Source: JBFMEX01 sp040752215 (lineage in GTDB: Bacteria; Pseudomonadota; Alphaproteobacteria; Rhizobiales; Hyphomicrobiaceae). Taken from it: DNA of 34,856 bases. A program made the translations under genes and the position numbers. The stretch is taken from positions 1 through 34,856 of the forward strand of contig JBFMEX010000078.1 of assembly GCA_040752215.1 (NCBI GenBank), written 5' to 3'. The notes beneath the pieces are model-generated. The model did no database searches, was not told where the DNA came from, and saw nothing but the letters and a program-made list of their open reading frames with translations. How positions within the stretch are numbered: position 1 is the first letter of the stretch; every line of letters starts with the position of its first letter. This document shows positions 9,505-16,992 of this stretch, in pieces.

Positions 9505-10826
9505 GTGCGCTGATCATCTTCGGCCTCCTCGGCGCGCTGATGCTGAGCGGCATGCCGGTCTCGATCGCGCTCGGCCTGACCGTGCTGACGTTCCTGTTCA
9601 CGATGACCCAGGTGCCGGTCGAGTCGGTCGCCCTGAAGCTGTTCACCGGCATCGAGAAGTTCGAGATCATGGCGATCCCGTTCTTCATTCTCGCCGGCAA
9701 CTTCCTCACCCACGGCGGCGTCGCCCGGCGCATGATCCGCTTCGCGACCTCGATGGTCGGCCACTGGCATGGCGGGCTAGGTCTTGCGGCCGTGTTCGCC
9801 TGCGCCCTGTTCGCCGCCGTCTCCGGCTCCTCGCCCGCGACCGTCGTCGCGATCGGCTCGATCCTGCTGCCGGCGATGGTCAAGCAGGGCTTCCCCAAGC
9901 GCTTCGGCGCCGGCGTCGTCGCCTCCTCCGGCGCGCTCGGCATCCTGATCCCGCCGTCGATCGTCATGGTCATGTACTGCGTCGCCACCTCGGGCATGCT
10001 GGTCGAGGGACCGAACGGCGAGAAGGTGACGGCGGCCTCCGTCGGCCAGATGTTCATCGCCGGCGTCGTCCCTGGTGCACTGCTCGGCCTGACGCTCGGC
10101 CTCGTCACCTGGTACCGCGCCTGGCACGGCGACTTCCCCTGCCTGGAGCGCGCCACTTGGTCCCAGCGTTTCAAGGCCTTTCTCGACAGCTTCTGGGGCC
10201 TCGCCCTCATTCTCATCGTCATGGGCGGCATTTACGCCGGCATTTTCACACCGACCGAGGCCGCGGCGATGAGCGCGGTCTACGCCTTCGTCATCTCGGT
10301 GTTCGTCTACAAGGACATGGGCCTCAGGGACGTGCCGAAGGTGCTGCTTGCCTCCGCCAACATGAGCGCGATGCTGCTCTACATCATCACCAACGCGGTG
10401 CTGTTCTCGTTCCTGATGACACACGAGAACATCCCCCAGGCGATCGCCAACTGGATCGTCGGCCAGGGCCTCGGCTGGATCGGCTTCCTGCTGATCGTCA
10501 ATATCCTGCTGCTGATGGCGGGCACGGTGATGGAGCCATCCTCGATCACTCTCATCATGGCGCCGATCCTGTTCCCGGTCGCGGTCAAGCTCGGCATCGA
10601 TCCCGTCCACTTCGGCATCCTGATCATCGTCAACATGGAGATCGGCATGATCACGCCGCCGGTCGGCCTCAACCTCTACGTGGCGAGCGGCATCTCCAAG
10701 CTCGGCCTGACCGAGATGTCGATCTCCGTGCTTCCCTGGCTGATCGCGATGCTGTCGTTCCTGATGCTCATCACCTACGTGCCCGAGATTACGCTCTGGT
10801 TCCCACGGATGCTCGGCGTGCTTTGA
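9501..10826 (+). CDS. dctM: TRAP transporter large permease DctM
   Basis: The large permease that couples dicarboxylate uptake to the sodium gradient, 441 residues with about 12 hydrophobic segments. Family motifs include FGLLGALMLSGMPVSIALGL at the N-terminus, AIPFFILAGNFL, AVSGSSPATVVAIGSILLP, GILIPPSIVMVMY, GIFTPTEAAAMSAVYAF, and near the end GMITPPVGLNLYVASGI. The ATG at 9501 overlaps the dctQ stop and has AAGGAGA a few bases upstream. Last gene of the transporter operon. A GC hairpin follows 5 bases after the stop (CCCGACGC 10831-10838 / GCGTCGGG 10851-10858), but without T's, so it is a weak terminator candidate. Confidence 0.95.
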   Translation: MSALIIFGLLGALMLSGMPVSIALGLTVLTFLFTMTQVPVESVALKLFTGIEKFEIMAIPFFILAGNFLTHGGVARRMIRFATSMVGHWHGGLGLAAVFACALFAAVSGSSPATVVAIGSILLPAMVKQGFPKRFGAGVVASSGALGILIPPSIVMVMYCVATSGMLVEGPNGEKVTAASVGQMFIAGVVPGALLGLTLGLVTWYRAWHGDFPCLERATWSQRFKAFLDSFWGLALILIVMGGIYAGIFTPTEAAAMSAVYAFVISVFVYKDMGLRDVPKVLLASANMSAMLLYIITNAVLFSFLMTHENIPQAIANWIVGQGLGWIGFLLIVNILLLMAGTVMEPSSITLIMAPILFPVAVKLGIDPVHFGILIIVNMEIGMITPPVGLNLYVASGISKLGLTEMSISVLPWLIAMLSFLMLITYVPEITLWFPRMLGVL

Positions 10827-10943
10827 CGTGCCCGACGCCGGCAGGCCATCGCGTCGGGCTGTCGTGCCAGCCCTGCGCTTCCCGCGGGACAGCCTCGCGG
10901 GACACCCCACTTGGCCAGGACGCGAGGACGCGCTTGGCTGAGC

Positions 10944-10959
10944 AGAACTTGCGAGTTCT
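10944..10959. promoter_or_regulatory. operator-like dyad upstream of aceE
   Basis: A perfect AGAACT-N4-AGTTCT dyad lies about 50 bp before the aceE ATG. It is followed by a GC hairpin, CGGGCGG (10968-10974) / CCGCCCG (10979-10985), in the probable leader. The dyad has the size of a GntR- or MarR-type operator but matches no consensus I can name, and it does not look like the E. coli PdhR site. No confident -35/-10 pair was found in the 184-bp dctM-aceE spacer. Confidence 0.3.
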
Positions 10960-11010
10960 CGCGCCGCCGGGCGGATCGCCGCCCGCGGCCCATGAAACCT
11001 AGAGGACACC

Positions 11011-13674
11011 ATGGCAAAGCTGGACGATGTCGCAGAGCGCAAGGAATGGATCGACGCGATCAACTCGGTGATCGCCTTCGAGGGAACCGGCGCCGCCGAC
11101 GACATCCTCGAGGAGGTGGTGGCGACCGCCCGGCGCTCGGGTGCCAACCTGCCGTTCGCCGCCAATACGGCCTACATCAACACCATTCCCCCCGACCAGC
11201 AGCCGCCCTACCCCGGCGACCGCGCGCTTGAGAACAAGGTCCGCGCCGCCATCCGCTGGAACGCCGCCGCGATCGTCCTCAAAGCCAACAAGGAAAGCTC
11301 CGAGCTCGGCGGCCACATTGCCTCGTTCCAATCCGCCGCCACGCTCTACGCCACAGGCTTCACCCACTTCTGGCACGCCCCGCATGAAGGCCATGGCGGC
11401 GATCTCCTGTTCGTCCAGGGCCATTCCGCGCCGGGCATCTACGCGCGCGCTTTTGTCGAGGGGCGCCTCACCGAAGAGCAACTGCTCGGCTTCCGCCAGG
11501 AGGTCGACGGCAAGGGCATCTCGAGCTACCCGCACCCGTGGCTGATGCCGGATTTCTGGCAGTTCCCGACCGTCTCCATGGGCCTCGGCCCGCTGATGGC
11601 GATCTATCAGGCCCGCTTCCTCAAGTACCTGCACGGCCGCGGCCTCGCCGACACGTCGAACCGCCACGTCTGGGTGTTCTGCGGCGACGGCGAGATGGAC
11701 GAGCCGGAGAGCCTCGGCGCCATCGGGCTGGCGGGTCGCGAGCGGCTCGATAACCTCGTCTTTGTCATCAACTGCAACCTGCAGCGCCTCGACGGCCCGG
11801 TGCGTGGCAACGGCAAGATCATCCAGGAGCTCGAAAGCGACTTCCGCGGCGCCGGCTGGAACGTCGTCAAGGTCGTATGGGGCTCGACCTGGGACGAACT
11901 CATCGCTCGTGACACCTCCGGCAAGCTGCGCCAGCTGATGGAAGAGTGTCTCGACGGCGAGTACCAGGACTTCAAATCCAAGAACGGCGCCTACATCCGC
12001 CAGCACTTCTTCGGCCGCTACCCGGAAACGGCGGCCATGGTCGCCGACTGGTCCGACGACAAGATTTGGTCGCTTACCCGTGGCGGCCACGACGCGGTCA
12101 AGGTCTATGCCGCCTACAAGGCCGCCGTCGACCACAAGGGTCAGCCGACGGTCATCCTCGCCAAGACCGTCAAGGGCTACGGCATGGGCGCGGCCGGCGA
12201 AGGCCAGATGATCACCCATCAGCAGAAGAAGATGGGCTACGAGGCGCTACTGAAGTTCCGCGACCGCTTCAACGTCCCCCTCACCGACGACGAGGTGAAG
12301 CAGCTGAAGCTGGTCCGGCTCGCCGAAACGTCGCCCGAGATGAAGTATCTGCGCGAGCGCCGCGCCGCGCTTGGAGGCTACCTGCCGCAGCGGCGCCGAC
12401 GAGCCGACGAGAGGCTCGTCGTGCCGAAGCTCGATGCTTTCAAGGCCCAGCTCGAGGCGACCGGCGAGGGCCGCGAGATCTCGACCACGATGGCGTTCGT
12501 GCGCGTGCTCAACACGCTGCTGCGCGACAAGCAGCTCGGTCCGCGCGTCGTTCCGATCGTACCCGACGAGAGCCGCACGTTCGGCATGGAGGGCATGTTC
12601 CGCCAGTACGGCATCTTCTCCCAGGTCGGCCAGCTCTATCGCCCGCAGGATGCCGACCAGCTGATGTTCTACAAGGAGGACAAGAGCGGGCAGATGCTCC
12701 AGGAGGGCATCAACGAGGCCGGCGCCATGTCGAGCTGGATCGCCGCCGCGACCAGCTACTCGACCTCCAACGTCACCATGATCCCGTTCTACATCTACTA
12801 CTCGATGTTCGGCTTCCAGCGCGTGCACGACCTCGCCTGGGCGGCCGGCGACAGTCGCGCCCGCGGCTTCCTGATCGGTGGCACCGCCGGGCGCACCACG
12901 TTGAACGGCGAGGGATTGCAGCATGAGGACGGCCACAGCCACGTGCTCTCCTCGACCATCCCGAACTGCATCTCCTACGACCCGGCCTACGCCTATGAGC
13001 TCGCCGTCATCGTCCAGCATGGCTTGAAGCGGATGGTCGAGGACCAGGAGGACGTCTTCTACTACCTCACGGTGATGAACGAGAACTACGAGCATCCGGC
13101 CATGCCGAAAGGCGCCGAGGAGGGCATCATCAAGGGCATGTACCTGCTGCGCCCCGCCCCGGCGAAGGCCAAGGGCCAAAAGGTGCAGCTGATGGGCTCC
13201 GGCACCATTCTGCGCGAAGTGATCGCGGGCGCTGAACTGCTCGAGAAGGACTTCGGTATTCACGCCGACATCTGGAGCGTGACGAGCTACACCGAGCTTG
13301 CGCGCGAAGCAGCAGCCGTCGAGCGCTGGAACATGTTGAACCCGGAGGAGAGGCCGCGCGTGCCTTTTGTCACGGCCAAGCTCGCCGAGCGCGGTGATGG
13401 ACCGGTGATCTCGTCCACCGACTACATTCGTGCCTACTCCGAGCAGATCAGGCCCTATGTGCCGGCGAGGTATCGAGCACTCGGCACCGACGGCTTCGGC
13501 AGGTCCGACTACCGGCGGCGGCTGCGCCACCACTTCGAGGTCGACCGCCACTTCGTCGCCGTCTCGGCGCTGAAGGCGCTGGCCGAGGAGAACAAGGTGC
13601 CCTCCACCAAGGTCTCCGAGGCGCTGCGCAAGTATGGGATCGATCCCGCGAAGCCCGATCCCCTGTACGCCTGA
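11011..13674 (+). CDS. aceE: pyruvate dehydrogenase E1 component, homodimeric type
   Basis: The thiamine-diphosphate E1 that decarboxylates pyruvate and acetylates the lipoyl group of E2, 887 residues, full length for the homodimeric AceE family. The ThDP motif starts with GDGEMDEPES (from residue 225) and ends in VINCNLQRLDG; the stretch is nearly identical to E. coli AceE. HAPHEGHGGDLLFVQGHSAPG and the HEDGHSH segment are conserved active-site histidine regions. Most alphaproteobacteria use an alpha/beta heterotetrameric E1 (PdhA/PdhB), so this type is less usual. A Shine-Dalgarno-like AGAGGA precedes the ATG. First gene of aceE-aceF-lpd. Confidence 0.96.
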   Translation: MAKLDDVAERKEWIDAINSVIAFEGTGAADDILEEVVATARRSGANLPFAANTAYINTIPPDQQPPYPGDRALENKVRAAIRWNAAAIVLKANKESSELGGHIASFQSAATLYATGFTHFWHAPHEGHGGDLLFVQGHSAPGIYARAFVEGRLTEEQLLGFRQEVDGKGISSYPHPWLMPDFWQFPTVSMGLGPLMAIYQARFLKYLHGRGLADTSNRHVWVFCGDGEMDEPESLGAIGLAGRERLDNLVFVINCNLQRLDGPVRGNGKIIQELESDFRGAGWNVVKVVWGSTWDELIARDTSGKLRQLMEECLDGEYQDFKSKNGAYIRQHFFGRYPETAAMVADWSDDKIWSLTRGGHDAVKVYAAYKAAVDHKGQPTVILAKTVKGYGMGAAGEGQMITHQQKKMGYEALLKFRDRFNVPLTDDEVKQLKLVRLAETSPEMKYLRERRAALGGYLPQRRRRADERLVVPKLDAFKAQLEATGEGREISTTMAFVRVLNTLLRDKQLGPRVVPIVPDESRTFGMEGMFRQYGIFSQVGQLYRPQDADQLMFYKEDKSGQMLQEGINEAGAMSSWIAAATSYSTSNVTMIPFYIYYSMFGFQRVHDLAWAAGDSRARGFLIGGTAGRTTLNGEGLQHEDGHSHVLSSTIPNCISYDPAYAYELAVIVQHGLKRMVEDQEDVFYYLTVMNENYEHPAMPKGAEEGIIKGMYLLRPAPAKAKGQKVQLMGSGTILREVIAGAELLEKDFGIHADIWSVTSYTELAREAAAVERWNMLNPEERPRVPFVTAKLAERGDGPVISSTDYIRAYSEQIRPYVPARYRALGTDGFGRSDYRRRLRHHFEVDRHFVAVSALKALAEENKVPSTKVSEALRKYGIDPAKPDPLYA

Positions 13675-13717
13675 TCCCGCACCGCTTATCGCACACCCGC
13701 CCGAGGAACCGAAGACA

Positions 13718-15055
13718 ATGTCCATTCAAGACGTGAAGGTGCCCGACATCGGCGACTTCAAGAACGTTCCCGTGATCGACATCCTGGTCAAACCGGGCGA
13801 CGTCGTGAAGGCCGAGGATCCGCTCGTCTCGCTCGAGAGCGACAAGGCGACGATGGACGTGCCGAGCCCGATCGCGGGCAAAGTGATCGAGCTGCTGCTC
13901 GCGGTCGGTGACAAGGTCTCCGAGGGCACGCCGATCCTGCGCCTGGAACCCTCCCTCACCAGGGGGGAGGGTAAGGGAGGGGCGGAAGCCCCGACCTCAC
14001 CCGCTGTGATTCCCCCCGCCCCTGGCCCCTCCCCCCGAGGGGCAGGGGAGGCCGCGCCGCCCGCCGAGCCGACGCCGCAGCAGGACTACTCGAAGGGTCC
14101 GGGCGACGCGATCGACGCCGCGCCACCGAAGGGCCGCGCGATCCCGCCGCCGATCGATTTCGGCGACGTGCACGCGAGCCCATCGGTGCGCCGCCTCGCC
14201 CGCGAGCTCGACGTCGATTTGAAGAAGGTCTCCGGCACTGGCGACAAGGGTCGCGTCACCAAGGACGATGTGAAGCGCGCGCTCGCCGGCAAGGTGGCCC
14301 CGGCTGCCGCTGGCGGCTTCGGAATCCCCGAGATTCCGGCCCAGGACTTCTCCAAGTTCGGCCCCGTCGAGGAGCGCCCGCTGAGCCGCCTGAAGAAGCT
14401 CTCGGGCCCGCACCTGCATCGCGCCTGGCTCAATATCCCCCACGTCACCCACACCGACGAGGCCGACATCACCGAGCTCGAGGACTACAGGAAGAGCCTC
14501 GACAAGGCGGCCAAGGAGAAGGGCTATCGCGTGACGCTGCTGGCCTTCCTGCTGAAGGCCTCGGTTGCCTGCCTCAAGGAGTTCCCCGAGTTCAACGCTT
14601 CCCTCAATCCCGCCAAGGACGCGCTGATCTACAAGAAATACTACAACATCGGCGTCGCCGTGGACACGCCCGACGGCCTCGTCGTGCCGGTGATCAAGGA
14701 CGTCAACGCCAAGGGCATCATCGAACTCTCGAAAGAACTCGGCGACGTCTCGCAGAAGATGCGCGACGGCAAGATCACACCCGCCGACATCTCGGGCGCG
14801 ACGTTCTCGATCTCCTCGCTCGGCGGCATCGGCGGCACCAGCTTCACGCCGATCGTCAACGCACCGGAGGTGGCGATCCTCGGCGTCGTGCGCTCGAGCT
14901 TGAAACCGCAGTGGAACGGCACCGAGTTCGCGCCGCGCCTTATGCTGCCGCTGTGCGTCTCCTACGATCACCGCATCATCGACGGCGCGCTTGCCGCCCG
15001 ATTCACCCGCCGCCTCGCCGAGTTCCTCGGCGACGTGCGCCAGCTCGTGCTGTGA
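13718..15055 (+). CDS. aceF: dihydrolipoamide acetyltransferase (PDH E2)
   Basis: The PDH core subunit, which transfers acetyl groups from lipoamide to CoA, 445 residues. One lipoyl domain (1-78) carries the lipoylated Lys43 in ESDKATMDVP. A Pro/Gly-rich linker (about 78-112) comes from a palindromic DNA repeat. The E1/E3-binding peripheral domain follows (about 149-185; ASPSVRRLARELDVDL, GRVTKDDV), then the catalytic domain (about 220-445) with SYDHRIIDG and catalytic His418. E2 proteins of this operon type often have two or three lipoyl domains, whereas this one has one and the E3 has another. The ATG at 13718 follows GAGGA; an in-frame ATG at 13634 lies inside aceE and was rejected. Confidence 0.95.
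   Translation: MSIQDVKVPDIGDFKNVPVIDILVKPGDVVKAEDPLVSLESDKATMDVPSPIAGKVIELLLAVGDKVSEGTPILRLEPSLTRGEGKGGAEAPTSPAVIPPAPGPSPRGAGEAAPPAEPTPQQDYSKGPGDAIDAAPPKGRAIPPPIDFGDVHASPSVRRLARELDVDLKKVSGTGDKGRVTKDDVKRALAGKVAPAAAGGFGIPEIPAQDFSKFGPVEERPLSRLKKLSGPHLHRAWLNIPHVTHTDEADITELEDYRKSLDKAAKEKGYRVTLLAFLLKASVACLKEFPEFNASLNPAKDALIYKKYYNIGVAVDTPDGLVVPVIKDVNAKGIIELSKELGDVSQKMRDGKITPADISGATFSISSLGGIGGTSFTPIVNAPEVAILGVVRSSLKPQWNGTEFAPRLMLPLCVSYDHRIIDGALAARFTRRLAEFLGDVRQLVL
13949..14051. repeat. in-frame palindromic repeat pair inside aceF
   Basis: A GC-rich pair of inverted sub-repeats is inserted in the linker between lipoyl and peripheral domains. The left hairpin (about 13949-13982) is built on CCTCCCTC...GAGGGTAAGGGAGGGG. 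The right hairpin (about 14008-14051) starts GATTCCCCCC and ends GGGGCAGGGGAGG. The right half matches the one in lpd at 31 of 37 positions and is read in the same frame, giving IPPAPGPSPRGA here. This is the architecture of dispersed intergenic palindromes, here translated as linker. Confidence 0.75.
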
Positions 15056-15070
15056 GCGGGGAGGCGCGAG

Positions 15071-16852
15071 ATGGCAGCCACAGAGATACGCATCCCCGAC
15101 ATCGGCGACTTCAAGGATGTGCCGGTGATCGAGATCCACGTCCGGCCCGGCGATCGGGTCAAAGCCGAGGATCCGCTCGTCACCCTCGAAAGCGACAAGG
15201 CCACCCTCGATGTGCCGGCGCCAGTCGCCGGCACGGTCGCCGAGATCAAGGTCGCGATCGGCGACAGGGTCTCCGAAGGCTCGCTCGTGCTGACGCTCTC
15301 TCCTTCCCCCCTCGTGGGGGATGGTCGGGGAGGGGGGGACACGAGACCGCCGGCCAACGAAGCCGCTGCAGCACCGACCGTCGGGATTCCCCCAACCCCC
15401 GGCCCCTCCCCGCAGGGGGCACAGAAACGTACCGCCGACCTCACCTGTGAGATGCTGGTGCTCGGCGCCGGCCCCGGCGGCTACTCGGCCGCCTTCCGCG
15501 CCGCAGATCTCGGCATGACGACGGTGCTCGTCGAGCGCTGGCACGTCTTGGGCGGGGTCTGCCTCAACGTCGGCTGCATTCCGTCCAAGGCGCTGCTCCA
15601 CACCGCCGCGATCATGGACGAGGTCAAGGCGATGGCCGGGCACGGCATCAGCTACGGCGCCCCGCAGATCGATTTGCCGTCGCTGCGCAAGCACAAGGAG
15701 AAGGTCGTCGGCAAGCTGACCACGGGCCTCGCGGGCCTGGCGAAGGCACGCAAGGTCACCGTCGTCACCGGCACCGGCAGGTTCCTCGATTCGCACATGA
15801 TCGAGGTCACGCTCTCGGACGGCTCGGGCACCAAGGTCGTCCGCTTCGAGAAGGCGATCATTGCCGCTGGATCGGAATCCGTGAAGCTGCCGTTCATGCC
15901 GGAGGACCCACGCATCGTCGATTCGACCGGTGCCCTCGAGCTGCGCCAGATCCCCGAGCGCATGCTCGTCGTCGGCGGCGGCATCATCGGCCTCGAGATG
16001 GCAACCGTCTACTCCACGCTCGGCAGCCGCATCGACGTCGTCGAGATGCTCGATCACCTGATGCCGGGCGCCGACCGCGATCTCGTCAATGTCTGGGAGC
16101 GCGTCAACAAGCACCGCTTCGGCAGCATCATGATCGGGACCAGAACGGTTGCCGCGGAGGCCAAGATCGACGGCATCCACGTCGCGTTCGAGGGCGCCAA
16201 GGCGCCGACCGGTCCGCAGCGCTACGACATGGTCCTGGTCGCCGTCGGCCGGTCACCCAATGGCTTGTCTGTCGGCGCCGAAAAAGCCGGTGTGGCCGTC
16301 ACCGAGCGTGGCTTCATCGAGGTCGACCGGCAGCAGCGCACCAACGTCGGCCACATCTACGCCATCGGCGACATCGTCGGCCAGCCGATGCTCGCCCACA
16401 AGGCGGTGCACGAGGGCCACGTCGCCGCCGAGGTCGCCGCGGGCCAGAAGAGTGCCTTCGACGCCCGCCAGATCCCGTCCGTCGCCTTCACCGACCCCGA
16501 GATCGCCTGGGCCGGCCTCACCGAGACCGAGGCGAAAGCCAAGGACATCAAGGTCGAGAAGGCCGTGTTTCCATGGGCCGCCTCGGGCCGCGCCATCGCC
16601 AACGCCCGCGACGAGGGCTTCACCAAGTTGCTGTTCGATGCCGATACGCACCGTTGCGTCGGCGGCGGCATCGTCGGTACCCACGCCGGCGATCTGATCG
16701 GTGAGGTCTGCCTGGCGATCGAGATGGGCGCCGATGCGACCGACATCGGCAAGACGATCCACCCGCACCCGACACTCGGCGAATCGATCGGCATGGCCGC
16801 CGAGGTCGCCGAGGGCGTCTGCACCGACGTGGCCCCGCCACGCAAGAGATGA
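15071..16852 (+). CDS. lpd: dihydrolipoyl dehydrogenase with N-terminal lipoyl domain (PDH E3)
   Basis: The flavoprotein that reoxidises dihydrolipoamide with NAD+, 593 residues. An extra N-terminal lipoyl domain (1-78; ESDKATLDVP with Lys43) is joined by a Pro/Gly-rich linker derived from a palindromic repeat (about 76-117). The FAD-binding start is EMLVLGAGPGGYSAAFRAAD, the redox disulfide is Cys164/Cys169 (GVCLNVGCIPSK), the NAD site is VVGGGIIGLEMATV, and the active-site base lies in HPHPTLGES. The same lipoyl-E3 layout is known from Neisseria and other betaproteobacteria. The ATG follows GGGGAGG by 6 bases and lies 15 bases after the aceF stop, so co-transcription is very likely. Confidence 0.95.
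   Translation: MAATEIRIPDIGDFKDVPVIEIHVRPGDRVKAEDPLVTLESDKATLDVPAPVAGTVAEIKVAIGDRVSEGSLVLTLSPSPLVGDGRGGGDTRPPANEAAAAPTVGIPPTPGPSPQGAQKRTADLTCEMLVLGAGPGGYSAAFRAADLGMTTVLVERWHVLGGVCLNVGCIPSKALLHTAAIMDEVKAMAGHGISYGAPQIDLPSLRKHKEKVVGKLTTGLAGLAKARKVTVVTGTGRFLDSHMIEVTLSDGSGTKVVRFEKAIIAAGSESVKLPFMPEDPRIVDSTGALELRQIPERMLVVGGGIIGLEMATVYSTLGSRIDVVEMLDHLMPGADRDLVNVWERVNKHRFGSIMIGTRTVAAEAKIDGIHVAFEGAKAPTGPQRYDMVLVAVGRSPNGLSVGAEKAGVAVTERGFIEVDRQQRTNVGHIYAIGDIVGQPMLAHKAVHEGHVAAEVAAGQKSAFDARQIPSVAFTDPEIAWAGLTETEAKAKDIKVEKAVFPWAASGRAIANARDEGFTKLLFDADTHRCVGGGIVGTHAGDLIGEVCLAIEMGADATDIGKTIHPHPTLGESIGMAAEVAEGVCTDVAPPRKR
15296..15422. repeat. in-frame palindromic repeat pair inside lpd
   Basis: The counterpart of the aceF element lies in the lpd inter-domain linker. 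The left hairpin is about 15296-15340 (CTCTCCTTCCCCCC...GGTCGGGGAGGGGGGG). The right hairpin is about 15385-15422 (GATTCCCCCAACCCCC...GCAGGGGGCA). The left half gives PSPLVGDGRGGG, comparable with PSLTRGEGKGGA in AceF; the right half gives IPPTPGPSPQGA. Both genes use the element in the same reading frame and orientation, at the same point just after the lipoyl domain. Confidence 0.75.
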
Positions 16853-16856
16853 ACAT

Positions 16857-16952
16857 CCCCTCTCCCCGTCCTCACGAGGAGAGGGTCAGGGTGAGGGGCG
16901 GCCACCAGCCGCAGCGCGAGCCGCCTCACCTCCTTCTGACCCTCTCCGCGGC
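16857..16952. repeat. intergenic palindromic repeat pair (lpd-maeB)
   Basis: Two inverted sub-repeats fill most of the 140-bp gap between lpd and maeB. GGAGAGGGTCAG (16878-16889) is repeated in inverse as CTGACCCTCTCC (16936-16947). The left unit is itself a hairpin, CCTCTCC (16859-16865) / GGAGAGG (16878-16884). Its architecture resembles the elements inside aceF and lpd, although the sequence has drifted. It probably folds in the transcript, where it could affect read-through into maeB. Confidence 0.7.
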
Positions 16953-16992
16953 CGACGATCGGAGCCAGTGCTAGAGGGACCTGGAGAACGCC

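Noticed and set aside
13949..15422. CRISPR-like or tandem repeat explanation for the aceF/lpd repeats
   Set aside because: Only one pair per gene, no regular spacers, and the units are inverted hairpins read in frame within proteins.
13997..16180. A 727-codon open frame on the minus strand across aceF and lpd
   Set aside because: It runs opposite two unmistakable PDH genes and has a low-complexity Asp/Arg/Ala/His composition, so it is a shadow.
16857..16952. The repeat pair read as an intrinsic terminator between lpd and maeB
   Set aside because: The hairpins are strong but no T-run follows, and the architecture is that of a dispersed palindromic element. Partial termination remains possible.
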